A DNA stretch of 64,000 nucleotides, from assembly GCA_963839745.1 (NCBI GenBank), contig CAWIWC010000006.1, positions 1 to 64,000 of the forward strand. The letters are read 5' to 3'. Under the pieces are notes generated by a model, which was not told the origin of the DNA, did no database searches, and saw only the letters and a list, made by a program, of their open reading frames with translations. Below, piece after piece: positions 1-8,343 of this stretch. This stretch comes from JAIBJN01 sp963839745. GTDB lineage: Bacteria > Actinomycetota > Thermoleophilia > Gaiellales > Gaiellaceae. The translations under genes and the position numbers were made by a program. The first letter of the stretch is position 1; each line of letters opens with the position of its first letter.

Positions 1-1
1 T

Positions 2-307
2 CTCATCTCGTTCGGGCTCGCCCTGCGCGCCCGCGGCTGGCGCATCGCCTACCTCGGGCCCGACACGCCCATGGGCACGCTCCTCGAGACGACCCGGATG
101 CTCGGGCCGCAGCTCGTCGTGGTCAGCGCGACCACGCCGCAACGTGTCTCGCGTGTGAGCGACGAGCTCAGGACGCTCGCGCAGGTCGCGCCGCTCGCTC
201 TCGCCGGCGGGGGGCCGAAGCGCGCGCTCGCCGAATCCGTCGGCGCCGGTCTCCTGGAGGACGATCCTGTCACGGAGGCCGAGCGCGTGGCGACTTCGAG
301 GGTCTGA
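2..307 (+). CDS. C-terminal part of a cobalamin (B12)-binding domain protein, probably a MerR-type regulator
   Basis: The reading frame is open from the window edge and ends at 305-307, so only about 101 C-terminal residues are present. They follow the Rossmann-like pattern of B12-binding domains in MerR-family light or cobalamin regulators: LISFGLALRARGWR, then YLGPDTP, then PQLVVVSATTP, then a glycine-rich LALAGGG near the end. The DNA-binding part and the DxHxxG cobalamin motif would lie upstream, outside the window, so the regulator assignment is an inference from the family. A methyltransferase-type B12 domain is the alternative. The end abuts an integrase remnant, so the natural C-terminus may have been altered. 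Confidence 0.6.
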   Translation, partial: LISFGLALRARGWRIAYLGPDTPMGTLLETTRMLGPQLVVVSATTPQRVSRVSDELRTLAQVAPLALAGGGPKRALAESVGAGLLEDDPVTEAERVATSRV

Positions 308-317
308 CACCAGGAGC

Positions 318-654
318 TCAGGCTTCCCCCCGCTGCGGCACTCCTTCGCGTCCCTCCTGATCGCAGAGGGCCGCAACGTGGTCGAGGTCGCGGAGCAGCT
401 GGGCCATGCCCCGACCATGACGCCTCGACACCTACGGGCACGTCCTCGCGGAGCTCGCCGGACAGCCCCGCGCGCCTGCCGCTGACCTCATCGTGGCACC
501 ACGGCGGAAGCGGGCAGGTGTCGCCTGGTTGTCGCAGGCCCGACCAGGCCTGAGCAGCGAGACCCCGCGAACCAACCGCATGAATCCTGGAGAGCCGACG
601 CCCGGACTCGAACCGGGGACCCCTTCATTACGAGTGAAGTGCTCTACCAGCTGA
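318..654 (+). pseudogene. Tyrosine recombinase (phage integrase) C-terminal remnant
   Basis: Only the last part of a tyrosine recombinase survives. From about 333 the frame reads LRHSFASLLIAEGRN, which contains the Arg and His of the catalytic box, followed by LGHAP. After one extra base near 423 the next frame gives LDTYGHVLAEL with the catalytic Tyr, then runs into the tRNA-Thr sequence and stops at 652-654. The N-terminal core-binding domain and most of the catalytic domain are missing. A C-terminus that runs into a tRNA gene is usual for integrases of elements inserted at tRNA 3' ends, so this probably marks a lost genomic island. Confidence 0.8.
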
Positions 655-665
655 GCTACGTCGGC
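593..665 (-). tRNA. tRNA-Thr (anticodon CGU)
   Basis: On the minus strand the sequence folds as a cloverleaf. The 7-bp acceptor stem GCCGACG pairs with CGTCGGC, the D-arm contains AGCTCAGCTGGTAGAGC, the anticodon loop is CTCGTAA with anticodon CGT in a five-pair stem, and the T-arm contains GGTTCGAGTCC. The 3' CCA is not encoded. The 3' end lies next to an integrase remnant. Confidence 0.95.
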
Positions 666-732
666 ATGGCTTGAGAAGCCAGATCCGAGTATAGCCCGGT
701 CTCCTCCGAGCCCCAGATCGTCCGTCTCTCCC

Positions 733-1014
733 CTAGAAAGCGATCTGGAACTTGAGGACCTCGCGCTCATTCATCGCGCGGTAGCCGTCGGGCACCTCGT
801 CGAGCGTTCCCGTCCGGTCGAAGACGCGGCCCGGCTCGATCCGGTCCTCCAGGACGTCCGGCAGCAGCTCGTCGATGTACGCACACGGGCGCGGGGCCGC
901 GGCCATGCTGGCGTTCTTCCAGAACGCGATGCCGGTCGGCGTCGTGTCGTGCTCGGGCACACCGACGCGACCGACCGCAGCGGCGCGGTCCCAGGCCGCA
1001 GGACTTGCCTTGCC
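733..1014 (-). pseudogene. C-terminal remnant of a zinc-dependent alcohol (formaldehyde-type) dehydrogenase
   Basis: The minus strand is open over about 94 residues with the signature of the medium-chain dehydrogenase C-terminus: RVGVPEHDTTPTGIAFWKN, then AYIDELLPDVLEDRIEPGRV, then DEVPDGYRAMNERE. The zinc ligands and the Rossmann fold that should precede it (about 250 residues) are absent, because the PadR gene starts about 30 bases beyond the recognisable end. It is therefore a 5'-truncated relic, probably left by the same rearrangements that produced the integrase scar. Confidence 0.7.
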
Positions 1015-1025
1015 GGTGCTCGCAA

Positions 1026-1048
1026 GGTACTATGCGTTGCATGGAACC
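1026..1048. promoter_or_regulatory. Imperfect palindrome over the padR start, likely PadR autoregulatory operator
   Basis: The core ATGC-GTT-GCAT at 1032-1042 is a perfect inverted repeat. Symmetry continues outward with matches at 1026-1028, 1030, 1044 and 1046-1048, giving about 23 bp in all. PadR proteins commonly bind such dyads overlapping their own promoter, and short ATGC-containing dyads are typical of the family. The overlap with the candidate start codons at 1032 and 1041 would allow direct repression. Confidence 0.5.
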
Positions 1049-1388
1049 TGTTCAGACACGCAAGTCCCTCTCCCAGCTGCGTCGCGGCACGGTTGAGTAC
1101 TGCGTGCTCGCGCTCCTGCGCGGCGGCCCTCGCTACGGCTTCGAGCTCGTTCGCGAGCTCTCCGACGTGGACGGGCTCGTCACGAGCGAGGGGACGATCT
1201 ACCCGCTGCTGACGCGCCTGCGGAAGGAGCAGCTCGTGACGACGTTCTGGCGCGAGTCCGAGTCGGGCCCCCCCAGGCGCTATTACGAGCTCACCGACGC
1301 GGGCCGGGAGGCGCTCGACGACTTCGCGAAGGAATGGGCCCGGTTCCGCGACTCAGTCGATGCGGTCCTGACGAAGGAGGAAGGATGA
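1041..1388 (+). CDS. PadR-family transcriptional regulator
   Basis: A 115-residue winged-helix regulator. The N-terminal half has the PadR pattern: LRRGTVEYCVLALLRGGPRY, then the recognition region EGTIYPLLTRLRKEQL, then the wing PPRRYYELTDAGREAL. I chose ATG 1041 because the family usually starts just before this helix; ATG 1032, preceded by AAGG, is an alternative. The stop overlaps the next start (ATGA, 1385-1388), so the gene is translationally coupled to a HAAS-domain membrane protein. This pairing is common in actinobacteria and Firmicutes, where the regulator senses envelope or drug stress. A palindrome over the start suggests autorepression. Confidence 0.9.
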   Translation: MEPVQTRKSLSQLRRGTVEYCVLALLRGGPRYGFELVRELSDVDGLVTSEGTIYPLLTRLRKEQLVTTFWRESESGPPRRYYELTDAGREALDDFAKEWARFRDSVDAVLTKEEG

Positions 1389-1918
1389 CCACCATGCAGG
1401 CCGAGCGGCTTGTCGACGACTACCTGAGCCGGCTCGAGGAGGCCGCAGCGCACTTGCAGCGGTCACGACGCGCAGAGCTGATCGCGGAGATCCGGGAGCA
1501 CATCGAGGCGGCGCTGCGCGAGGAGGACGCTGCCGGCGAGGTCGCCGTCCGCAACGTGCTCGAACGGCTTGGGCCACCGGAGGAAATCGTCGAGGCCGCG
1601 GAACCCGCGCCGGAAGCCGAGCAGCGGCCGACGGGCAAGCTCGAGGTAGCCGCGATGATCACGCTTGTCGTCCCGTTCATCGGCTGGCTCTTCGGCATCG
1701 CGATGGTTCTGATCTCCAAGGCGTGGTCGAACCGCGAGAAGACCATCGGAACAGCGCTCGCGCTGCTTGCGGTAGTTCCGTTTCTCATCCTCGCGATCGT
1801 CGACAGCTACACGGAGAGCACGTCCACCACGTTCGAAACGATCTTCTTCGTCCTGTGGGTGATCGGCGGCTTGCCGAGCGCCGTCTACCTGGGCTTGCGG
1901 CTACGGCGAGGTGACTAG
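1385..1918 (+). CDS. HAAS (DUF1700-type) domain membrane protein, PadR partner
   Basis: A 177-residue protein. Residues 1-65 form the charged helical HAAS domain (LVDDYLSRLEEAA, AELIAEIREHIEAAL, VRNVLERLGPPEEIVEAA), and three membrane helices follow (about residues 90-112, 118-138 and 148-170). The start ATG 1385 overlaps the padR stop and is preceded by AGGAAGG. HAAS proteins are usually co-transcribed with PadR regulators and are thought to relay a membrane signal; that role is family knowledge. No catalytic residues are evident. Confidence 0.85.
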   Translation: MTTMQAERLVDDYLSRLEEAAAHLQRSRRAELIAEIREHIEAALREEDAAGEVAVRNVLERLGPPEEIVEAAEPAPEAEQRPTGKLEVAAMITLVVPFIGWLFGIAMVLISKAWSNREKTIGTALALLAVVPFLILAIVDSYTESTSTTFETIFFVLWVIGGLPSAVYLGLRLRRGD

Positions 1919-1969
1919 CAGCGCGCGATGCCCTGAGCATCGCCGCGAGCTGGATGCTCCAGATCACGC

Positions 1970-2539
1970 GGCGCCGACGTGAAGTTCCGGCTCCAGACGC
2001 GGGACCTCTCGGAGACGTTCGGTAGCCCGCTCGGAGCGCAGCTCGTCGATGTCTACGTGCGCGTGCCGGGCGCATCCACGACATCGACCGCGGCCGCGCA
2101 TCCGCTGCGCAACTTCACCATCGCCCCCACCTTCGCGTGGAGCCGCCTGATCCAGGTGCAGGGCTTCGGTCAGCGCTACGTCGACGCGAGCGGGACCACG
2201 CTCGAGACGGCCACGATCAGTGCGAACCCCATCTCCCGCTTCATCACGTTCAGCGTTCCGAAGGCGTCGCTGGGCACTCCGGGGCCCGGCTGGGGCTTCA
2301 CGGTCGTCCTCACCGGCCAGGACGGCTTCAGTCCGGACCAGGCCCGCGGCTTCGCGCCCACCCCGCAGGACTTCCAGTTCGGTGTCTGCGCAACGGCGAG
2401 CGCCGACCCGCACTGCACGTTCAACCCCGCCCTCGTGCCGAAGGCGGTCGACGTGATCACGGCGCCGGGTGTCCAGCAGTCGACGATGCTCGACTACACG
2501 CTTGGGCCGGTCGTGCTCACGGGAGTAGCCCTTCCGTAG
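1970..2539 (+). pseudogene. Fragment of a glucodextranase/pullulanase-type C-terminal carbohydrate-binding module
   Basis: The frame is open from 1937, after an in-frame TGA at 1934-1936, to the stop at 2537-2539. The product matches the C-terminal module of glucodextranase-like secreted glycosidases (Glucodextran_C type): GAQLVDVYVRVPG, then LRNFTIAPTFAWSRLIQVQ, then GWGFTVVLTGQDGFSPDQAR, then LGPVVLTGVALP. There is no in-frame ATG, no signal peptide and no catalytic domain, so this is a 5'-truncated relic of a much larger exoenzyme. A GTG at 1979 could in principle start a short protein, but no ribosome-binding site is obvious. Confidence 0.65.
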
Positions 2540-2573
2540 CTGCTCGAGAGCACACCGGCGAGGCGCCGCAGTC

Positions 2574-3596
2574 CTAGAGCCCCAGCAGCTCTCGTGCCGC
2601 CCGCGCCGCGATCAGGTCCTCGCGGGCGTGGACCACCAGGACTCTCACCGCCGACCCGGCGACGCTCACGTCCGCCATGGCCGTGGCGTCCGCATTTGCA
2701 TCGGCGTCCAACTCCACGCCGAGCAACCGCAGACGGCCGCACACGTCGGCGCGAACTCGTGCCGAGCCTTCGCCCACGCCTGCTGTGAAGACGAGCGCGT
2801 CGAGCCCGCCGAGCGCGACGGAGCAGGTGGCCACGGCGCCGGCCACCCGGTAGGCGAAGACATCGAGTGCGAGCCGGGCGCGAGGATCATCGGACCCCTC
2901 GAGCTCCTCGACCCGGGCCGACACACCGGAGAGCCCGAGCAGCCCGGAGCGATGCTCCAGCGCCTCCTCGACCATCTCAGCCGATACGAGCTCGTGGCGC
3001 AGGAGATAGAGGACGATTTCGGGGTCGATCGACCCTGACCGGGTGGCCATCGGAACGCCCTCGAGCGGGCTGAAGCCCATCGTCGTCTCGACCGAGCGCC
3101 CATCCAGCACGGCCGTCACGGAGCTCCCGCCCCCGAGATGGCAGACGACGAGACGACTCACGGGCACCTGCTCCGACGCCCACTGCACCGAGAGCCCGTG
3201 GAAGCCGTAGCGTCGGATCCCCCACTGCTCCCGCCAGGCCTGGGGCAACGCGTAGCTCGCCGCCTCGGGCGGGAGCGTTGCGTGAAACGCCGTGTCGAAG
3301 ACGGCGACGTGAGGCACGCCCGAGAGCACGGCTCGCGCCTGGGCAAGGGCCTCGACGGCGGCTGCGTTGTGCAGCGGCGCAAGCTCCGTCAGCCGCTCGA
3401 GCTCGGCGACAACCTCGTCGTCGATTCGGACCGGATCCCGGAACCGCGGCCCCCCGTGAACCACCCGGTGAGCAACGGCCTCGACGTCGGGCGGCGCGTC
3501 GGCGAGAGACGAGACGGCCTCGGTCGATCCGTCGTCGGCTATGAGGGAGAGCTTCAGGCTCGTCGAGCCGGCGTTGACGACCAGGATCGCGCCCAC
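2574..3596 (-). CDS. ackA: Acetate kinase
   Basis: Converts acetyl phosphate and ADP to acetate and ATP. The 340-residue ASKHA-fold protein shows NAGSTSLKLSL at the N-terminus, HRVVHGG, FDTAFHATLPPEA, RRYGFHGLS, the phosphate loop HLGGGSSV, the ETTMGFSPLEG and TRSGSIDPE segments, and the adenosine motif ALVFTAGVGE. It is about 50-60 residues shorter than classical acetate kinases, but all signature blocks are present. The GTG start at 3596 follows directly after the TGA of the phosphoketolase gene, so the two are co-translated and form the energy-yielding end of the phosphoketolase (bifid-type) shunt. Confidence 0.95.
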   Translation of the reverse strand: MGAILVVNAGSTSLKLSLIADDGSTEAVSSLADAPPDVEAVAHRVVHGGPRFRDPVRIDDEVVAELERLTELAPLHNAAAVEALAQARAVLSGVPHVAVFDTAFHATLPPEAASYALPQAWREQWGIRRYGFHGLSVQWASEQVPVSRLVVCHLGGGSSVTAVLDGRSVETTMGFSPLEGVPMATRSGSIDPEIVLYLLRHELVSAEMVEEALEHRSGLLGLSGVSARVEELEGSDDPRARLALDVFAYRVAGAVATCSVALGGLDALVFTAGVGEGSARVRADVCGRLRLLGVELDADANADATAMADVSVAGSAVRVLVVHAREDLIAARAARELLGL

Positions 3597-5949
3597 TCAG
3601 TACGGCCAGGTCCAGCCGCTCACGTCCGGGTGGTCCTCGCCGTGCTCCCTCGTCCATGCTCGCGCGAGCCGCCGCTCGTCGCTCATGCGCTCCCGGAGAT
3701 GGGCTGCACGCTCCGACAGGCCGGGCACGCGGTCGATCACGTCCATCACGAGGTGGAAGCGGTCGAGGTCGTTGAGCATGACCATGTCGAAGGGGGTCGT
3801 GGTCGTCCCCTCCTCCTTGTACCCGCGGACGTGGAGGTTCGCGTGGTTCGTCCGCCGGTACATGAGCCGGTGGAGCAGCCACGGGTAGCCGTGATAGGCG
3901 AAGACGATCGGCTTGTCCGTCGTGAAGAGCGCTTCGAAGTCGGGGTCGGAGAGCCCGTGCGGATGCTCGCTCTCGGGCTGGAGGCGCATCAGGTCGACCA
4001 CGTTCACGACGCGCACCCGAAGGTCCGGCAGGTGCTCGCGCAGCAGAGCCGTCGCGGCGAGCGTCTCGAGCGTGGGGACGTCGCCGCAGCACGCGAGCAC
4101 GACGTCGGGCTCGGCACCCTCGTCGTTCGAGGCCCAGTCCCAGATCACCGGCGCCGCGAGTGCAGTGCACGATCGCCTCGTCCATCGAGAGGAAGTCGAG
4201 CGTCGGCTGCTTCCCGGCCACGATGACGTTGACGTAATGACGGCTCCGCAGGCAATGGTCGGCGACCGAGAGCAGGCAGTTCGCGTCCGGGGGGAGATAG
4301 ACGCGGATGATCTCGGCCTTCTTGTTGACCACGTGGTCGATGAAGCCCGGGTCCTGGTGCGAGAACCCGTTGTGGTCCTGCCGCCAGACGTGCGAGCTCA
4401 GCAGGTAGTTGAGCGACGGCAGCGGGTGCCGCCAGGGGATGTCGCGCGAGACCTTCAGCCACTTGGCGTGCTGGTTGAACATCGAGTCGACGATGTGGAT
4501 GAACGCCTCGTAGCAATTGAAGACCCCATGGCGCCCGGTGAGCAGGTAGCCCTCGAGCCAGCCCTGGCATTGGTGCTCGGAAAGCATCTCCATCACGCGC
4601 CCGTCCGGTGCGAGGGACTCGTCGAGCGGCGACGTCTCTGCCACCCACGTCTTGGCCGTTGTCTCGAAGACGGCGCCCAGCCGGTTCGAGGCTGTCTCGT
4701 CTGGCCCGAAGATCCTGAAGGAGGTGGGGTTGAGCGAGATGACATCCCGCAGGTATCCGCCGAGAACGCGAGTGGGCTCGCTCGTCCTCGCCCCCGGCCC
4801 CGCGACGTCGACGGCATACGCGCGAAAGTCGGGCAGGCGAAGATCCCTGAGGATGCCGACGGCGTGGGGATTCGCGCCCATGCGACGTTCGCCCTTCGGG
4901 GCGAGCGCGCGGAGCTCCGAGACGAGCGTTCCGTCCTCGTCGAACAGCTCCTCCGGCCCGTAGCTCTTCATCCACTGTTCCAGCAGCCTGAGGTGCTCGG
5001 GGTTGTCCCGGGCGGCAGTGAGCGGGACCTGATGCGAGCGCCACGTGCCTTCGACCTGCTCGCCGTCGACGTCGTGCGGTCCTGTCCAGCCCTTCGGCGT
5101 GCGCAGCACGATCATCGGCCAGCGCGGGCGCACTCCGTTGCCCTTCGACCGGGCCGTCTCCTGGATGGCCGCGATCGAGTCGAGCGAAGCGCCGAGCGCC
5201 GTCGCAAACTCCCGGTGGACGAGCTCGGGCTCGTCGCCGGCCACGACATGGGGCTCCCAGCCGTAGCCCGACAGGAGGGCGACGAGCTCGTCTTCAGGAA
5301 TGCGCGCGAGGACGGTCGGGTTCGCGATCTTCCAGCCGTTCAGGTGCAGGATCGGCAGCACCGCACCGTCCGTGACCGGGTTGAGGAACTTGTTGGAGTG
5401 CCAGCTCGTCGCCAGCGGGCCGGTCTCGGCTTCGCCGTCGCCGACGACGCACGCGACGATCAGGTCCGGGTTGTCGAAGGCAGCGCCGAAGGCGTGGGAC
5501 AGCGAGTAGCCGAGCTCGCCGCCTTCATGGATCGAGCCCGGCGTCTCAGGAGCCACATGGCTGGGGACGCCGCCGGGGAACGAGAACTGGCGGAAGAGGC
5601 GGCGCATGCCGTCCTCGTCCTCGGTGATCGCCGGATAGAGCTCGGTGTACGTGCCCTCGAGATACGTGTTCGCCACGAGTCCGGGCCCTCCATGGCCCGG
5701 GCCCGTGACGTAGAGGATGCTCAGGTCGCGCTCTCGGATGGCGCGGTTCAGATGCGCGTAGACGAGGTTGAGCCCGGGAGTCGTGCCGAAGTGACCGAGG
5801 AGACGAGGCTTGACGTGCTCCGGTGCCAGCGGTTCGCGGAGGAGCGGGTTGTCCAGCAAGTACACCTGCCCGACCGAGAGGTAGTTGGCGGCGCGCCAGT
5901 ACGCGTCGATGAGCCGGAGCTCGGCATCTTGAAGCACTGCCTGGCTCAT
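3597..5949 (-). CDS. xfp: Phosphoketolase (xylulose-5-P/fructose-6-P), one apparent frameshift
   Basis: A thiamine-diphosphate enzyme that cleaves xylulose-5-P or fructose-6-P with phosphate to acetyl phosphate. Visible signatures are FGTTPGLNLVYAHLNRA, YVTGPGHGGPG, the ThDP loop VGDGEAETGPLATSWHSNKF, and later AYHGYPWLLHRLMYRR. The frame breaks near 4147: the upstream part ends HCTRGAG and the expected IWDWASNDEG continues one base later. Removing one base gives 783 residues, the usual family length, so I treat the break as an assembly error or a very recent mutation. ATG 5949 lies 14 bases after the stop of a small membrane-protein gene. The downstream ackA follows without a gap. Confidence 0.9.
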
Positions 5950-5962
5950 GCTCGGGCGGACC

Positions 5963-6130
5963 CTATCGACGCTTGCCCCGCGCGGCCGGAGAGGCGTGGA
6001 GGCTCCCCAGGTCGATCGCGATCGCAAGGAGCAAGGTGCCTGCCCAGAAGTTCACGGGGTCGAAGAGAAGCGGCTCCTTGTCTCCGATGAGGTTGAACAC
6101 GAACCAGATGGCAAACCAGATCAGTGTCAA
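5963..6130 (-). CDS. Small hypothetical membrane protein upstream of xfp
   Basis: A 55-residue frame starting at TTG 6130, preceded by GGCGGAG. It begins LTLIWFAIWFVFNLIGDKEP, continues with FDPVNFWAGTLLLAIAIDL and ends in a short basic tail. Two hydrophobic stretches (about residues 1-16 and 28-42) predict two membrane helices joined by a conserved-looking KEPLLFDPVNFW loop. The stop lies 14 bases before the xfp ATG, which suggests co-transcription and supports the chosen xfp start. No function is known to me. Confidence 0.6.
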   Translation of the reverse strand: MTLIWFAIWFVFNLIGDKEPLLFDPVNFWAGTLLLAIAIDLGSLHASPAARGKRR

Positions 6131-6170
6131 CGTCTCCGCCTTTCGTCGAGGAGTTCTTATCGCAGAGAAC

Positions 6171-6200
6171 GCCGAGCCGCCGGGGGGACGGCGGCTCGGC
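6171..6200 (-). terminator. Hairpin downstream of the 6224-6850 gene
   Basis: The 11-base arms GCCGAGCCGCC and GGCGGCTCGGC are perfectly complementary around an 8-base loop, 24 bases after the stop of the minus-strand membrane-protein gene. No long U tract follows, so termination strength is uncertain. Read-through would join that gene to the small protein, xfp and ackA. Confidence 0.6.
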
Positions 6201-6223
6201 GCTTCGTACCTGAGGTGCGGCGA

Positions 6224-6850
6224 CTACGCGGGCGCCGCTTTCTCAGCTGTCTGGGCTTCTGCCCTCGAGTGGCGCAGCGCGCCACCGATGGCGAGCACCA
6301 GGAAGCCGATGCCGGTGAGGATCAGCGCGACGCCGACGACGATGCCGAAGAGCGCGAGCTGCTCGGCCATGTACGACAGGTTGAGTGCCGTCGAGAGCGA
6401 GGTCTCGGTCACCCAGGTGTTGCGCGCTGCGTTCGGGACCGGATTGCCCTCTTCATCGGTCAGGGCCGCCTCTTCGTCACTGGTGCCCGCCGGATTCTCC
6501 GGATCGTCGGCCGCCAGGAAGCGTCCCATCTCGGCATATGTCAGGCCTCCCGAGGACTCGAGGGCGTGGATGCGCATGTATTCGGAGAAGCAGCGCGCCT
6601 CCGAGCCCGTGTCGATCGGCTCGTCGGCCACGTCGCAGGAGGGGGCCTCCACGTCCAGGCTTGCCTCCTCGATGCCGGGCTGGATCCCCTCCGGGCTCAT
6701 GTCGGGCGAGCCGACGATGTTCTCGCGCGCGAGTTCATCCTTGACGGTCGAGCGGGCGTCAATCGAGAGCCAGAGCGCGCCGATGCCGAACGCGATCAGC
6801 ACGACGCCTGTCAACATTCCTCCGTACTCGAAGACCTTGCGCTTGGTCAT
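6224..6850 (-). CDS. Conserved actinobacterial two-helix membrane protein, unknown function
   Basis: A 208-residue protein starting MTKRKVFEYGGMLTGVVLIA, preceded by GGAAGGAG. It has one membrane helix at about residues 11-30 and a second at about 166-192. The roughly 130-residue segment between them is acidic and probably extracytoplasmic, with a conserved-looking ARENIVGSPDMSPEGIQPGI stretch and two cysteines. I recognise the overall pattern from other actinobacterial hypothetical proteins but know no function. A TGCGG-N5-CCGCA palindrome lies about 100 bases upstream. Confidence 0.75.
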   Translation of the reverse strand: MTKRKVFEYGGMLTGVVLIAFGIGALWLSIDARSTVKDELARENIVGSPDMSPEGIQPGIEEASLDVEAPSCDVADEPIDTGSEARCFSEYMRIHALESSGGLTYAEMGRFLAADDPENPAGTSDEEAALTDEEGNPVPNAARNTWVTETSLSTALNLSYMAEQLALFGIVVGVALILTGIGFLVLAIGGALRHSRAEAQTAEKAAPA

Positions 6851-6951
6851 CTCGCTCTCCTTCCGGGTTGTCATGGGGAGCTTTACGTGCCGTTCGACCC
6901 GTGCCATCCGGGGGCGCGCCGACATTCTTGCGGGCCGACCGTGTTCGTGTC

Positions 6952-6966
6952 TGCGGGTTTTCCGCA
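6952..6966. promoter_or_regulatory. Palindromic site TGCGGGTTTTCCGCA (motif copy 1)
   Basis: Five-base arms TGCGG and CCGCA flank GTTTT. The site lies 102-116 bases upstream of the ATG of the minus-strand membrane-protein gene at 6850 and is identical to the site at 22496. It is one of a family of such sites in promoter regions of this window. Confidence 0.55.
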
Positions 6967-6989
6967 CAGCTCGTTGTTCGCCGGAACCG

Positions 6990-7017
6990 CTGGGAGCCGC
7001 CATGTGACGGCTCCCAG
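6990..7017 (-). terminator. Terminator-like hairpin after the NirK-like gene
   Basis: Ten-base arms CTGGGAGCCG and CGGCTCCCAG surround an 8-base loop, about 20 bases downstream of the stop of the minus-strand copper-protein gene. There is no strong U tract. Confidence 0.6.
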
Positions 7018-7037
7018 GGTCGAGCGCGAGGAGAGCT

Positions 7038-8213
7038 CTAGTGCGAGGCTGCGCCTTCGACCTTTCCGACCTTGAGCAGGCCGACCTGCCCGAGGTCGAC
7101 GTGGGCGAAGGCATGGCTGACGAACGGGTAGAGGCCGGGCTCGTCGATCTTCACGTCGAAGATGGCGCCGCCACCCGCCGGGACCGGGCACGGTCTGCAC
7201 GCCGTTCTGCGGCGGGTTCGTTACGTCGGCGTTGACCCAGGCTCGGTCGAAGATCGTGCCGACGACGTGGAAGTTGGTGTCGAGCGTCGGGCCGGCGGCG
7301 ACGACGTAGAACCTCGTAGTCTCGCCGGGCTTCGGCCGTCAGCGGATGGGTCACGTACTGGTTCGCGTAGCCGTTGAAGGACGTCCAGTCGGGCTCCATC
7401 GCGCGCGCCTTGTCCATGCTGAGGCTCGCCGGCTTGGAGATGCCGTCGCCGTCGAGGTACCACTCGCTCGCGACGAGCACGTACTCGTTGTCGGCCTTCG
7501 GCAGCGGCTTCGCGGGGTCGACCACGATCGCGCCGTACATGCCGTTGGCGATGTGGGCGAGCACCGGCTTCGTCCCGCAGTGGTACATGTAGACGCCCGG
7601 GTCGCCGGCCTTGAAGCGGAAGGTGAAGGACTCGCCGGGGGCGACATCCTTGAAGGCGACGTTGGGGGCGATCCTCGCCGCGTGGAAGTCGATCGAGTGC
7701 GGGATCGCGCCGCCGTTCACGAGCGTCATCTCGACGGTCTGCCCCTCGCGGACGTGAACGACCGGGCCCGGGGCTCCGTGCCCGTCGAAGGCCCAGGTGT
7801 TGTACTTCACGCCCGGCGCCACCTCGACGACCATGTCCTTGAGGGTCATCTTCACCTTGACGAGATTGCCCGCGGGCACCGCCGGAAGGAGCGGCGTCCG
7901 TGGCGGCGTGAGCCTCTGCGAGCTCCGCCGAGTTCTCGGGAACGACGCCGGCGAAGCTGTCGAGCGGCAGCGCCGTGTTGTGGTCGGCTGCCTGGCTGCC
8001 GGCAGTCGCGGAGTGGGGAGCGGCCTGGTTGACCGCGGCCACCGCACCATCGGTCGCGGTGTCGCTCTCCCGGGCGTCGGCCCACATCAGGAGGGCGAAG
8101 AAGCCGAGGACGGCAACCAGGAAGCCCAGAAGGACGGCGGCCACCTTGAAGAAGGCGCCGGAGTCCGTCTCACGACGTCGGGGGGAATGGCTGGGCACGG
8201 AATGCGTCGTCAT
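7038..8213 (-). CDS. Membrane-anchored NirK-like multicopper protein, three apparent frameshifts
   Basis: The corrected product is about 390 residues: an N-terminal helix (about residues 22-45), a polar linker, then two cupredoxin domains of the copper nitrite reductase type. Copper-ligand motifs are PHSIDFHAARIAP, then YMYHCGTKPVLAHIANGMYG (Cys, His and Met of a type 1 site), and TNFHVVGTIFDRAWV in the second domain; the C-terminus reads HAFAHVDLGQVGLLKVG. Frame breaks near 7885, 7330 and 7192 are each repaired by dropping one base. Start ATG 8213 follows GGAGAG. Nitrite reduction is plausible but not certain, since related proteins are generic multicopper oxidases. The motif copy at 8321 lies about 110 bases upstream. 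Confidence 0.8.
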
Positions 8214-8320
8214 CGCTTCTCTCTCCTCGGTTCGCGTAGTTGATCCGAGGGTACGAGCGCGACCCGCGTGCAGCGTCGGGGCGCAACCGCATCTGTCACT
8301 GGACTTCCCGCAGAGTCCGT

Positions 8321-8335
8321 TGCGGGTTTCCCGCA
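8321..8335. promoter_or_regulatory. Palindromic site TGCGGGTTTCCCGCA (motif copy 2)
   Basis: Arms TGCGG and CCGCA flank GTTTC, about 110 bases upstream of the NirK-like gene start at 8213. A second half-site, TTCCCGCAG, lies at 8305-8313, as if two protomers bound in tandem. Confidence 0.6.
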
Positions 8336-8343
8336 GGGCTAGA

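Noticed and set aside
3138..4226. Plus-strand open frame of about 360 codons opposite ackA and xfp
   Set aside because: It is antisense to two well-supported genes and has only His/Arg/Asp-rich text without domain motifs.
3913..6090. Long open frame of about 725 codons on the plus strand opposite xfp
   Set aside because: Its composition (Arg, Asp, Val, His rich, no family motifs) is that of an antisense shadow in very GC-rich DNA, and the minus strand encodes a clear phosphoketolase.
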